Assembly (NCBI GenBank): GCA_900542125.1
Contig: UQMO01000001.1
Coordinates: 8,921 to 72,920, forward strand
DNA length: 64,000 bases
From: an uncultured Collinsella sp.
GTDB taxonomy: Bacteria; Actinomycetota; Coriobacteriia; Coriobacteriales; Coriobacteriaceae
Direction: 5' to 3'
Within the stretch, counting starts at the first letter, position 1, and every line of letters starts with the position of its first letter. The position numbers and the translations under genes were made by a program. The notes beneath the pieces were generated by a model. The model saw only the letters and a program-made list of their open reading frames with translations, had not been told where the DNA came from and ran no database searches. Shown one piece after another: positions 16,343-27,403 of the stretch.

Positions 16343-17005
16343 ATGTCCGAAAAGAGTGCCCTGTTCATGGCGCGTACGACGCGCTTCCACGAGTTTGCCC
16401 GCAGCTTGACGACCACCCTGGGTGTCGAGGTGAGCCTGGCTACCCCCGATTCGCCGACTGCGGCGCACGACTTTGACCTGCTGATCCTCGATTCCGATGG
16501 TATCCGCAGCGACCGCATCGATCAGATTGCCAAATGGCTCGACGATCGCGGCGGCGTTCCCATGCTGGTGATCGTCGACGATGAGGCCCTTGGCACCCTG
16601 CGCCTGCCGAATCACGCGCATGCCGACTTTGTGTGCCCCACGGCGACGCCCAACGAGCTCAAGGCTCGCGCGCAGCGCTTGATGGGCGAGGAGGAGACCG
16701 TTACCGCCGACGATGTGCTCAACATCGATAACCTTGAGATCAACCTGGCTACCTACCAGGTGACGCTCGATGGCGAGCCCATCGACCTGACGCTGATGGA
16801 GTACTCGCTGCTGAGCTTTTTGGCGACGCACCCCAACCGCGCCTACAGCCGCGAGGTGCTGCTGCACCGCGTATGGGGCTTTGAGTACTGCGGCGGCACG
16901 CGCACCGTCGACGTGCACATTCGACGCATCCGCTCCAAGGTGGGCCCGCAGATCGCGGCGCACATCACCACCGTCCGCGGCGTGGGTTATCTGTTTAAGG
17001 ACTAG
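16343..17005 (+). CDS. OmpR-family regulator resembling actinobacterial GlnR
   Basis: A 220-residue protein with an N-terminal receiver-like domain and a C-terminal winged helix. The latter (EINLATYQVTLDGEPIDLT, LLSFLATHPNRAYSREVLL, then GGTRTVDVHIRRIRSKVG) closely follows the GlnR/OmpR pattern. The receiver is degenerate: the N-terminal acidic pair is missing and the phospho-acceptor region reads LLILDSDG. Atypical receivers of this sort are known from GlnR, the nitrogen regulator of actinomycetes. Its place directly behind glnA, with a TTGGAGG ribosome site and no histidine kinase nearby, supports this reading. Confidence 0.75.
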   Translation: MSEKSALFMARTTRFHEFARSLTTTLGVEVSLATPDSPTAAHDFDLLILDSDGIRSDRIDQIAKWLDDRGGVPMLVIVDDEALGTLRLPNHAHADFVCPTATPNELKARAQRLMGEEETVTADDVLNIDNLEINLATYQVTLDGEPIDLTLMEYSLLSFLATHPNRAYSREVLLHRVWGFEYCGGTRTVDVHIRRIRSKVGPQIAAHITTVRGVGYLFKD

Positions 17006-17009
17006 ATTT

Positions 17010-17042
17010 CCACCACAAAGGGGACAGGCACCTTCGTGGTGG
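17010..17042. repeat. Palindrome CCACCACAAAGG...CCTTCGTGGTGG
   Basis: 12-bp arms around GGACAGGCA, followed by TTTTG, 5 bp after the GlnR-like gene. It belongs to the dispersed GGGGACAGG family and could also serve as a terminator. Confidence 0.75.
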
Positions 17043-17160
17043 TTTTGCCGCATGCGTGGATCCCTTTCGAGTTTGCAGCAGAACTTAAGCCTTCCTAAAA
17101 GATTGCGTTCTCATACACGTTCGCCCGCATATTGGGGTACAACTCAACGTGAACAATGAT

Positions 17161-17188
17161 GGCCCGCCACATGTTTGGCGGGCCTTTG
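17161..17188 (+). terminator. Hairpin GGCCCGCCA/TGGCGGGCC before htrA
   Basis: A 9-bp stem (17161-17169 with 17176-17184) is followed by TTTGGTT and lies only 26 bp before the HtrA start. It could end a short upstream transcript or act as a leader attenuator. Confidence 0.5.
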
Positions 17189-17213
17189 GTTATTTGACGA
17201 AAGGATCGCAGCT

Positions 17214-18680
17214 ATGAGCGAGTACGATTCCCAGCGTCCCCAGGATGCGGGCAACGCCGGCGAGACCCAGCAGCAGCCGCGCGTGCAGGTGGAGTCGACG
17301 CCTGCCGGTAGCAACATTCCCTACGTGCAGGCTTACGACACGCAGACCGGAAAGCCGCTGGGCAGCCAGCAGGTTGTAAACAAGCACACAGTGGTCAAAA
17401 CCAAGACCAAAAAGTTGCCGATCTTTATTACGGCACTCGCCGGCTGTGCCTGCGGCGCCCTGCTGGTCATTGCGCTCATTATGAGCGGCACGCTCGATAT
17501 CGGTGGCGGCAAGAATGCCGTGACGGCGGGTGCTTCGGGTTCATCGACGCAAAAGATTACGATTGATTCCGAGGACACCACGCTGGCCGAGGCCGTTTCT
17601 GCCAAGGCATTGCCCTCCGTGGTTTCCATCACCGCCACTTCGAGCGGTAGCCAGAATGGCTCGCTTTCGCAGTCTGCCGACGAGTCGGACAACTCGGGCA
17701 GCGTCGGTTCGGGCGTGGTGCTCGATACCGAGGGCCACGTCCTCACCAACAACCACGTGGTCGATGGCTATGACCAGTACGTGGCTACCATGGACGACGG
17801 CACTACATATGAGGCCGAGTTCGTTGGCAACGACGCCTCGAGCGACCTGGCCGTCATCAAGCTCAAGGATGCCGATGCCTCCAAGCTCACGCCGATCGAG
17901 ATTGGTGATTCCTCCAAGCTCAACGTGGGCGAGTGGGTCATGGCGATTGGCTCGCCCTTCGGCAACGAGCAGTCTGTCTCCACCGGTATCGTCTCGGCGC
18001 TGTATCGCTCCACGGCCATGAGCTCTACCAGCGGTAACACCATCTATGCCAACATGATCCAGACTGATGCCGCCATCAACCCGGGCAACTCCGGCGGCGC
18101 GCTCGTCAACGACAATGGTGAGCTGGTGGGTATCAACTCGCTCATCGAGAGCTACTCGGGCTCCAGCTCGGGCGTGGGCTTTGCCATTCCGGTTAACTAC
18201 GCCAAGAACATTGCCGACCAGATCATCGACGGCAAGACGCCGGTGCATCCGTACATGGGCGCCACGCTTTCGAGCGTCAATGCGCTTAACGCCCGCACCA
18301 ACAAGCTGAGCACCGATAGCGGCGCGTATGTGGCGAGCGTCGTTGAGGATGGTCCTGCTGCCAAGGCCGGCATTCAGGAGGGCGACGTCATCACCAAGCT
18401 GGGCGACGACGAGATCACGAGCGCCGATGGCCTGATCATCGCACTACGCAGCCACGAGGTGGGCGAGAAGGTCGAGATCACGCTCATGCGCGGCAAGGAA
18501 GAGAAGAAGGTCACCGTCGAGCTGGGCTCCGATGAGGAGCTGCAGAACCAGCAGCAGGACGACAGTTCGACCGACACCGGCAACGGCGGTATTACCGACG
18601 AGCAGCTGCGCCAGTACCTGGAGGAGCTGCTGGGCCAGCAGGGTCAGGGCCAGGGTCAAGGCTACGGTCAGAGTTTCTAA
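17214..18680 (+). CDS. HtrA/DegP-like membrane-anchored serine protease with PDZ domain
   Basis: Quality-control protease of the cell envelope. The 488 residues contain a disordered cytoplasmic N-terminus, one membrane helix (about 68-90), a trypsin-like domain with triad His181 (TNNHVVDG), Asp211 (ASSDLAVIKL) and Ser293 (NPGNSGGALV), then one PDZ domain (about 365-460, with GPAAKAGIQEGDVITKLG). The tail is acidic and ends in a Gln/Gly-rich stretch (GQGQGQGYGQSF). The chosen start MSEYDSQ follows GAAAGGA. The layout equals that of surface HtrA of Gram-positives. It appears to be a single gene between two hairpins. Confidence 0.93.
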   Translation: MSEYDSQRPQDAGNAGETQQQPRVQVESTPAGSNIPYVQAYDTQTGKPLGSQQVVNKHTVVKTKTKKLPIFITALAGCACGALLVIALIMSGTLDIGGGKNAVTAGASGSSTQKITIDSEDTTLAEAVSAKALPSVVSITATSSGSQNGSLSQSADESDNSGSVGSGVVLDTEGHVLTNNHVVDGYDQYVATMDDGTTYEAEFVGNDASSDLAVIKLKDADASKLTPIEIGDSSKLNVGEWVMAIGSPFGNEQSVSTGIVSALYRSTAMSSTSGNTIYANMIQTDAAINPGNSGGALVNDNGELVGINSLIESYSGSSSGVGFAIPVNYAKNIADQIIDGKTPVHPYMGATLSSVNALNARTNKLSTDSGAYVASVVEDGPAAKAGIQEGDVITKLGDDEITSADGLIIALRSHEVGEKVEITLMRGKEEKKVTVELGSDEELQNQQQDDSSTDTGNGGITDEQLRQYLEELLGQQGQGQGQGYGQSF

Positions 18681-18707
18681 CGAGCTGTATCGCACATACC
18701 GATGCCA

Positions 18708-18747
18708 GAGGGGGCTGTCCCGCCAACGCGGGACAGCCCCCTCTTTT
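18708..18747 (+). terminator. Strong terminator after htrA
   Basis: A 16-bp perfect stem GAGGGGGCTGTCCCGC / GCGGGACAGCCCCCTC (18708-18723, 18728-18743) with loop CAAC, then TTTTCG. It contains a GGGACAG core like the dispersed palindromes. Confidence 0.9.
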
Positions 18748-18819
18748 CGCGATGATCCCTTGGGGACGGAGGAAAACGGATCACTTGTGGCTGGCAAGAG
18801 GCTTGTTTCGGTATGGTCT

Positions 18820-21358
<2,539 letters not shown>

Positions 21359-21393
21359 TGATTTGTTGAGGAACTGCGCAGAGGCTCAGTTCC

Positions 21394-21780
21394 TCAACAT
21401 CTCCTTATAGTGTTTGCCTGTTCAATTTCGATATCGTTTCCCTCGTATGATCCAGATGCGTCTACCGACTCAAAGCGTGAGTAGGAAACTCTTGTCCCAA
21501 CTTTGATTTGGGAAAGCTTGTCTTTGATTCGGCCAGATGAGGGGAATGTAATCCGGGTTTGCTTTCCAGCGTCGGTGTAGCGGGGACTGTTGTCTGTTTG
21601 GATTACGAGTTCCGTTCCCTCAATAGAATGAACGCTGCCGGCTCCAAAGACAAGGTAATCATCTCCTCCGCTATAGCGGGCTCTATCTGTGCATGAAGAA
21701 ACGGATGCAAACATAGCGAAAATCACCAATATCGTAACCAGGGCAAAGGCCGTGGTGCCATAGCATTTTGATGGTGCCAT
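21394..21780 (-). CDS. Small putative lipoprotein of unknown function
   Basis: A 128-residue protein with an N-terminal hydrophobic segment (FALVTILVIFAMFASVSSC) ending in VSSC, which fits a lipobox with Cys30 as the lipid-bearing residue. The rest is soluble, rich in beta-type sequence (ELVIQTDNS, TRITFPSSG, VGTRVSYSRF) and not recognised. It begins 6 bp after the stop of the protease-like gene, with which it shares lower GC and AT-rich codons. The pair probably forms an operon acting at the cell surface. Confidence 0.6.
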   Translation of the reverse strand: MAPSKCYGTTAFALVTILVIFAMFASVSSCTDRARYSGGDDYLVFGAGSVHSIEGTELVIQTDNSPRYTDAGKQTRITFPSSGRIKDKLSQIKVGTRVSYSRFESVDASGSYEGNDIEIEQANTIRRC

Positions 21781-21785
21781 CCGGT

Positions 21786-22958
21786 CTACCAAAAGACTGT
21801 TCCGTTCAATTTGACCATATTGGGCGTTGCATAGTTAATCGCTCGGGGATAAGTGTTCCATCCGTCGAATACTTCGAGCCACTGCAGTTCGATGCCAGAG
21901 CTTCCATTATGCCCAGTAAAATAGCCAGTTACCGTGACTGTATGACCTGATAGCTCGACGGATCCTTCACTGTTTCGGCTGTTGATCCACATATGATACA
22001 AGCCGATATTCCCTTGATCGATAGTTGCTCTGTACTGAGCGAATTGAGGCTGATAACCGAAAAATTGAGTATTAAGTGCTCTACCCTTTTGAGCGGCAAG
22101 ACTTTTAAACGGAACAATTCCATCTGGGATGATCGTGCTTCCGTACTCGACGCCCTGATCATTGGTCTTATACGTTGTTGTGCCAGTGACGTTCCATATT
22201 TCTTTATAATAATCGGGATTAAATTGATTAGCGTTTGAACTGGTGAGACCGTAATGCATTGATACAGCGTACAAGGCAGAAACGACGCATGCATACTTAT
22301 TAGTGCGGGCTTCAACTAATGATTCCGAGACTCCTCGGAACGGTATTCCGTTTAAATCGTCTATTTGGAAATGCAACATCAAGTCATCTTCATTGATAAT
22401 GACTGCATCCCATGAAGTTGGGTTATTGCTTTGAGGTGCTATACCCTTTTCGGTGACAATTGGGACAGACCGTATATTGTTATAGTTGGTTACACAGTCT
22501 CTAGTTCCTGGCACCAAAGTTCCATATTCAATATCGTTGTACGAAATTAGTACGGTTGGGTTTGTGGCCTGTTGGCCGGAATAAGTTGAAATGGCGTTTG
22601 ATAGAGAAGCTGAAATCGGAAGAATGGTATCGCCGAGGGTTATCTCCTTCAGAAGCCCAGGATATGATGCGTCAAGTATTAAATAACCGTAAGGGCTTCC
22701 TTCCCTTGTGACACTGATTTCATAGCCACAGATAAGGCCGATTTGTTGGCATACGGGAACGATTTGCTCGATCTCTAAGTTCGCGGATCCGTCGACGATG
22801 GGCAACAGGGAAAGCGCGTAGTCTTGTGCTAGGTCTGATGTAAAAGCGACGGATGAGTTTGAGTCGGCAGCGAATACTCTTGTTGGGCGTGACGCGGATA
22901 AGCCGATGATCGAGGCTAGGCCGAGAAGAAACGAGCGACGTGATTGAACTCTGGGCAT
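21786..22958 (-). CDS. Tat-exported cysteine-protease-like protein (C39/C10-like fold)
   Basis: A 390-residue secreted protein. The signal begins MPRVQSRRSFLLGLASIIGL, with SRRSFL matching the twin-arginine motif. The middle region (about 40-160) resembles the inhibitor/prodomain of streptopain-type enzymes. The C-terminal part has the order expected of papain-like enzymes: Cys224 in KYACVVSALYAV, His339 in SGHTVTVTGYF, and Asp365 in EVFDGWN. Codon use is clearly AT-richer than in neighbouring ligA, suggesting transfer. The function is inferred from motif order only. The ribosome site is GCAGGAG. The next gene encodes a putative lipoprotein. Confidence 0.65.
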   Translation of the reverse strand: MPRVQSRRSFLLGLASIIGLSASRPTRVFAADSNSSVAFTSDLAQDYALSLLPIVDGSANLEIEQIVPVCQQIGLICGYEISVTREGSPYGYLILDASYPGLLKEITLGDTILPISASLSNAISTYSGQQATNPTVLISYNDIEYGTLVPGTRDCVTNYNNIRSVPIVTEKGIAPQSNNPTSWDAVIINEDDLMLHFQIDDLNGIPFRGVSESLVEARTNKYACVVSALYAVSMHYGLTSSNANQFNPDYYKEIWNVTGTTTYKTNDQGVEYGSTIIPDGIVPFKSLAAQKGRALNTQFFGYQPQFAQYRATIDQGNIGLYHMWINSRNSEGSVELSGHTVTVTGYFTGHNGSSGIELQWLEVFDGWNTYPRAINYATPNMVKLNGTVFW

Positions 22959-23066
22959 AATGTCTCCTGCCTATGGGGGGCAATATGCTGTCATTTTATT
23001 TGCTACATAATACAATCTAATTCGGATTAAGGTAAATGGATGGAATTGCTCGATAAATGGTAGTGA

Positions 23067-23906
23067 TTAGCGGACCGGTATCGCGATCCTCGTCACATAC
23101 GCCCCCGGGTCGTCGCTGATGATGTCGTCGATCAGGGCGATCTCGCGCGAGGGACCGGCGGGTGTCAGGTTGCGCTCGCGCATATAGCTGAGCAGCTGCT
23201 CATAGCGTGGGGTTGCTTGCCCGTGCGTGCCGCGAAAGCTAATGGTCAGGCAGCGCGCGGCGGGTCGCGTCTCGAGGTCGCCCACGTAATCATCGGTGTC
23301 ATCGAGCAGCAAAAAGACCTCGTCGTAGCCATCAAAGTCGCCGGCGGCGAGGCGCTCGGCGCTAATCCCAACGCCCAAGTTGCCCAGAAAGACAAAGGTC
23401 TCGTGCTGGCCCTTCTGCAGCTGACGAATCTGCCACTCCAGCGCATAGGCGTCGGTAGGCTTGACGCGTTCGCGCAATACGGCGCAGCGAAGCTCGGGCG
23501 CATCGATTGCGCAAATGGTATCGAGCTCGGTGTTCAGGGCATTGTGAAGCAGGGCAAGCCGGTTGTCGATCTTGCGCGACACGCGCTCCAGCTCGCGGCG
23601 CTTGCGCTCGATGAGCTCCTGCTGCTGAGCCAGCTGCCGCTGCATAAGGTTCACGTCGCGCGTGGTCACAAACTCACGGATTAGCGCGAGCGGCAAGTCG
23701 AGAACACGCAGGTGGCTGATGGTGTTGAGAGTGGAGAGCTGCCGCGATCCGTAGTAGCGGTACCCACTCGCCGGATCGATGTGTGCCGGGTCCAGCAAGC
23801 CCATCTGCTCGTAATGGCGCAACGTGCCCACGCTTAGGTTAAACAAGCGCGCCACCTCGCCAATGCGGAGCAGACCCTCGGTATGTTCAGTTGGCGAGTC
23901 GGTCAT
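23067..23906 (-). CDS. MerR-family regulator with GyrI-like effector domain
   Basis: A 279-residue regulator. The N-terminal winged helix is LLRIGEVARLFNLSVGTLRH with YEQMGLLDPAHIDPASGYRYY. A dimerisation coiled coil (about 95-130, QRQLAQQQELIERKRRELERV) and a C-terminal GyrI-like drug-binding domain follow. This is the BmrR/TipA architecture for multidrug sensing. It lies 61 bp after the MATE pump gene on the same strand, and the pump's promoter has the MerR-type geometry. The ATG with GAAAGGAG is the true start; a much longer open frame upstream has no support. Confidence 0.9.
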   Translation of the reverse strand: MTDSPTEHTEGLLRIGEVARLFNLSVGTLRHYEQMGLLDPAHIDPASGYRYYGSRQLSTLNTISHLRVLDLPLALIREFVTTRDVNLMQRQLAQQQELIERKRRELERVSRKIDNRLALLHNALNTELDTICAIDAPELRCAVLRERVKPTDAYALEWQIRQLQKGQHETFVFLGNLGVGISAERLAAGDFDGYDEVFLLLDDTDDYVGDLETRPAARCLTISFRGTHGQATPRYEQLLSYMRERNLTPAGPSREIALIDDIISDDPGAYVTRIAIPVR

Positions 23907-23967
23907 GGCGCCGCTCCTTTCAATGGACGGGGAAGGGGCGCCGAGGTCGTACGACGCAAACGATCCT

Positions 23968-25314
23968 CTACGCTGCCAACTTGTCAAAAGCCCCACGCCG
24001 GTTGAGCACGGTAAACGCGACAACACAGATGACTGCCGACAAAATCGAGCCGCATGGCGAAGCGATGCCCATGGGAAACAGCGTGTCGGAATAGGCGTTC
24101 GACAGCAGCCACGCGCCCGGCACGCGAATGAGTGCCACGGCCAGCACGTTGTGCGCAAAGCCGATGTAGCTCTTGCCGTATGCAGCGAAAAAGCCACTAA
24201 AGCAAATGTGGATGCCGGCAAAAATCGCGTCGAAAATGTAACTGCGCATATAGCCGGTACCGGCCGCGACGACCGCGGAGTCCTTGGCAAAAAAGCCGAT
24301 AAACGCCGGTGCCACCAGCCACATCAGCACCGTGATCAGGCAGCCATACACCACCGAGATCGTCATGGCGTCTTTGAGCACCTGACGCGCGCGATCGCCC
24401 TTGCCCGCGCCGGCGTTTTGCGCCGTGAGCGCGCTGACGGTGGCACCCATGGAACTCGGCACAATGAACAAAAAGCTGATCATCTTTTCGACCAGGCCCA
24501 CGGCGGCGGCGTCGACGAGCCCTCGGTGGTTGGCGATGACGGTGATAAACATAAACGCCACCTGGATGCAGCCGTCCTGCACGGCCACAGGCACGCCGAT
24601 CTTAAGAATGCTGCCGAGCACCTCGGGCTGGGGACGCAGGTCACTGCGCTTAACGTGGATGTTCGTGCGACGGCTCTTGAGCCACACGAGCGCGAGGGCA
24701 ACGCTGGCCGTCTGGGCGGTCACCGTGCCGAGCGCCGCGCCCACGGGGCCGAGCCCCATGTGCCCGATAAACAGAAAGTCGAGCGCGATGTTGATGATGC
24801 ACGCCACGCCAATCACGTACATGGGCGAGCGCGAATCGCCCAGGCCGCGAAAGATGGCCGAAAGGATGTTGTACGCGGCGATAAAGGGAATGCCGACAAA
24901 GCAGATACGCAGGTAGGCGGAGGTGCCTTCGACTGCCTCGGCCGGCGTGCCAATGAGTGCCACGATCTGCGGGCACAGCGCAAGCAGGACAGCGGCCAGT
25001 ACCACTGAGACACCCATAAAGAGCGTGATGGTGTTGCCGATGGCGGTCTCGGCGCGGTCAAACCGGCGCGAGCCCACGGCGTGGCCAACGATAACCGTCG
25101 TTCCCATGGCCAGGCCCACGAGCGTCACGGTAATAATGTAAAGCGTCTGCGCGCCATTGCCCACGGCGGTGATGCCGGCGGCACCGCTGAATTGCCCCAT
25201 CATGTACAGGTCGGCCATGCCGTAGAGCATCTGCAAAAAGTACGAGAGCATATAAGGCAGGGCAAAGACCGCGATGGTCTTAAGGACATTGCCGCGTGTG
25301 AAGTCGTGTTCCAT
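23968..25314 (-). CDS. MATE-family multidrug efflux pump
   Basis: A 448-residue integral membrane protein with 12 predicted helices in two six-helix halves (first GNVLKTIAVFALPYMLSYFL, second GSILKIGVPVAVQDGCIQVA). These are the duplicated MatE starts, and conserved GLGDSRSPM-type and GAGKGDRARQVLKDA loops are present. Such pumps use sodium or proton gradients to export cationic drugs. The start MEHDFTRGN was chosen because family members begin there; the ribosome site (AGAAAG) is weak. The downstream MerR gene probably controls it. Confidence 0.92.
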   Translation of the reverse strand: MEHDFTRGNVLKTIAVFALPYMLSYFLQMLYGMADLYMMGQFSGAAGITAVGNGAQTLYIITVTLVGLAMGTTVIVGHAVGSRRFDRAETAIGNTITLFMGVSVVLAAVLLALCPQIVALIGTPAEAVEGTSAYLRICFVGIPFIAAYNILSAIFRGLGDSRSPMYVIGVACIINIALDFLFIGHMGLGPVGAALGTVTAQTASVALALVWLKSRRTNIHVKRSDLRPQPEVLGSILKIGVPVAVQDGCIQVAFMFITVIANHRGLVDAAAVGLVEKMISFLFIVPSSMGATVSALTAQNAGAGKGDRARQVLKDAMTISVVYGCLITVLMWLVAPAFIGFFAKDSAVVAAGTGYMRSYIFDAIFAGIHICFSGFFAAYGKSYIGFAHNVLAVALIRVPGAWLLSNAYSDTLFPMGIASPCGSILSAVICVVAFTVLNRRGAFDKLAA

Positions 25315-25354
25315 GGGCGGGGCTTTCTGGCTGGGTTTGTTTACGTACCAGTGT

Positions 25355-25385
25355 AGTGAAAACCCTACAACGATTGTAGAGTCAA
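25355..25385 (-). promoter_or_regulatory. MerR-type promoter of the MATE pump (19-bp spacer with palindrome)
   Basis: Read on the minus strand: -35 TTGACT (25385-25380), a 19-nt spacer holding CTACAATCGTTGTAG, and -10 TTCACT (25360-25355), 40 bp before the pump start. An overlong 19-bp spacer filled by a palindrome is the classical geometry of MerR-activated promoters, and the MerR gene is in the same operon. Confidence 0.65.
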
Positions 25386-25573
25386 GGTTTATGTCGACAG
25401 TGGGGCGAAATAAGTCGCGTGCACTATTATTCCGAGTGAATATGGACACACATCACGAGAACTCGCCGCCGGCGCTAACCTTGCAGAAAACGATTTCGGA
25501 ATACTTGACACCATTATTCGGCGCGCAATAATACGTGCGTTTGCGAACAACGTTTGATGGGGGTTGAACCTGC

Positions 25574-27403
25574 GTGCGCAATCTCAAAATACTGTTTTCC
25601 TATCTAGGGGCATACCGTCGCGATGCCATCCTCGGCGTGTTCTTTGTGTCGGTCGAGACGGTGCTCGAACTGTTTATCCCGGTCATCATGGCCAACATCA
25701 TCGATGTGGGCGTGCCTGCGGGTGATATCAACTACATGCTGCTGCAGGGGTCGTACATGTTGGTGTGCGCTGCGCTTTCGCTGGTACTGGGCTTGGGTTA
25801 TGCACACACGTCCGCCCGCGTTGCCTCGGGCCTAGGCGCTAACCTGCGCGAGGCTGAGTACAAAAAGATTCAGACGCTCGCTTTTGGTAACCTGGACAAC
25901 TACGACGCCAGCTCACTCGTCACCCGCATGACCACGGACATCACCGTTATCCAAAATGCTGTGGGCAACGGCTTTCGCCCTATGGTGCGCGGCCCGGTGA
26001 CGCTTATCGTCGGCCTTATCTACGCGCTGATGCTGTCGCGCCCGCTCGCCACCGTCTTTGCGATCATCTTGCCCGTGCTGGCAATCGTGCTGGGCGTCAT
26101 CACCTATCGCGTGAGCCCGCTCTACCGCCAACTCCAGACCTCGATGGACCACCTCAACGGCGTGGTACAGGAAGACCTCACCGCCGTGCGTGCCGTCAAG
26201 GCCTACGTTCGTACCGAGCACGAGGAGGCCAAGTTCGACACCGTCAATACCGAGCTCGCGCGCACTGCGACAAAGACCTTTGGCAGCGCGGTGCTCAACC
26301 TGCCGGTGTTTCAGCTGTCGATGTACGTGGCTGCGCTCTCCATCCTGTGGATTGGCGGCCACATGATTCTCGCCGGCAAGCTGGGCGTGGGCTCGCTCAC
26401 GGGCTTTATGAGCTACGTGCTGCTGATCATGAATTCGCTCATGATGATTTCCAACGTGTTTTTGCTGCTCACGCGCGCTCTTACGAGTGTGGGCCGTATC
26501 GCAGAGGTGCTCGATGAGGAGCCCTTTATCGCCAACCCCGCGGGAGACCTCGCGATTGCGGCGCCAGCGGACGGCAGTATCGAGTTTCGCGACGTTTCCT
26601 TTAAATACCGCGCGGATGCAGCCGAGGATGTGCTCGAGCATATCGACCTTCGCATCGAGAGCGGCTCGACGGTGGGCATCCTCGGCGGCACGGGCTCGGG
26701 CAAGAGCTCGCTTGTGCAGCTGATTGCGCGCCTGTACGACGCCACCGAAGGCGCCGTGCTTGTGGGCGGACGCGACGTGCGCGACTACGACCTCGCCGCC
26801 TTGCGCGACGCTGTGGGCATTGTGCTGCAAAAGAATGTGCTGTTCACGGGCACCGTGCGCGAGAACCTGCAGTGGGGCAATCCGCAGGCGTCGGACGATG
26901 AGCTCCTCGCGGCTTGCCGCGCGGCGTGCGTGGACGAGTTCCTTGATCGCATCGGCGGGCTGGACGGCGAGTTGGGCCAAGGCGGCGCCGGTGTCTCGGG
27001 TGGCCAGAAGCAACGTCTGTGCATCGCGCGCACGCTGCTCAAGCATCCGCGCGTGCTCATTTTTGATGACTCCACCAGCGCGGTCGATATGGCGACCGAC
27101 GCAAAGATTCGCGAGCACATCGCTCGGATTCCCGATGCGACCGTGCTCATCATCGCCCAGCGCATCGCGAGTGTCATGGATGCCGATCGCATTGTGGTGC
27201 TGGACGACGGTCGTGTCCACGGCGTGGGCACGCACGAGGAACTGCTGGCGGGCGACAACATCTACCAGGAGATTTACGCCTCGCAGATGGAGTTTGCGAG
27301 GAACGCGGAAGCCGGCGACGGCAGTGACGATGGTTGCGCGAATGATCCGTTTTCCTCCGTCGCATGCGGATCGCCCTTGGAAGGGGGTGAGCGTCATGCC
27401 TAA
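25574..27403 (+). CDS. ABC exporter half (degenerate-site subunit of a heterodimer)
   Basis: A 609-residue half-transporter with six membrane helices (about 15-300) and an ATPase domain. Walker A is GGTGSGKSS, the signature VSGGQKQR. Walker B reads LIFDDSTSAVD, with Asp499 in place of the catalytic Glu, and the switch His is replaced by Gln529 (IIAQRIAS). This pattern marks the degenerate-site subunit of heterodimeric exporters such as TM287/288. It starts with GTG after GGGGG and overlaps the next gene by 8 bp. The role is probably drug or peptide export. Confidence 0.92.
   Translation: MRNLKILFSYLGAYRRDAILGVFFVSVETVLELFIPVIMANIIDVGVPAGDINYMLLQGSYMLVCAALSLVLGLGYAHTSARVASGLGANLREAEYKKIQTLAFGNLDNYDASSLVTRMTTDITVIQNAVGNGFRPMVRGPVTLIVGLIYALMLSRPLATVFAIILPVLAIVLGVITYRVSPLYRQLQTSMDHLNGVVQEDLTAVRAVKAYVRTEHEEAKFDTVNTELARTATKTFGSAVLNLPVFQLSMYVAALSILWIGGHMILAGKLGVGSLTGFMSYVLLIMNSLMMISNVFLLLTRALTSVGRIAEVLDEEPFIANPAGDLAIAAPADGSIEFRDVSFKYRADAAEDVLEHIDLRIESGSTVGILGGTGSGKSSLVQLIARLYDATEGAVLVGGRDVRDYDLAALRDAVGIVLQKNVLFTGTVRENLQWGNPQASDDELLAACRAACVDEFLDRIGGLDGELGQGGAGVSGGQKQRLCIARTLLKHPRVLIFDDSTSAVDMATDAKIREHIARIPDATVLIIAQRIASVMDADRIVVLDDGRVHGVGTHEELLAGDNIYQEIYASQMEFARNAEAGDGSDDGCANDPFSSVACGSPLEGGERHA

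Noticed and set aside
23907..24290. A long N-terminal extension of the MerR regulator
   Set aside because: The extra 128 residues overlap the MATE gene in another frame and lack a start signal; MTDSPTEH with GAAAGGAG is a proper start.
26724..27395. An N-terminal extension of the second ABC half-transporter
   Set aside because: It overlaps the first subunit's ATPase domain out of frame; the start at 27396 has a ribosome site and fits the family length.
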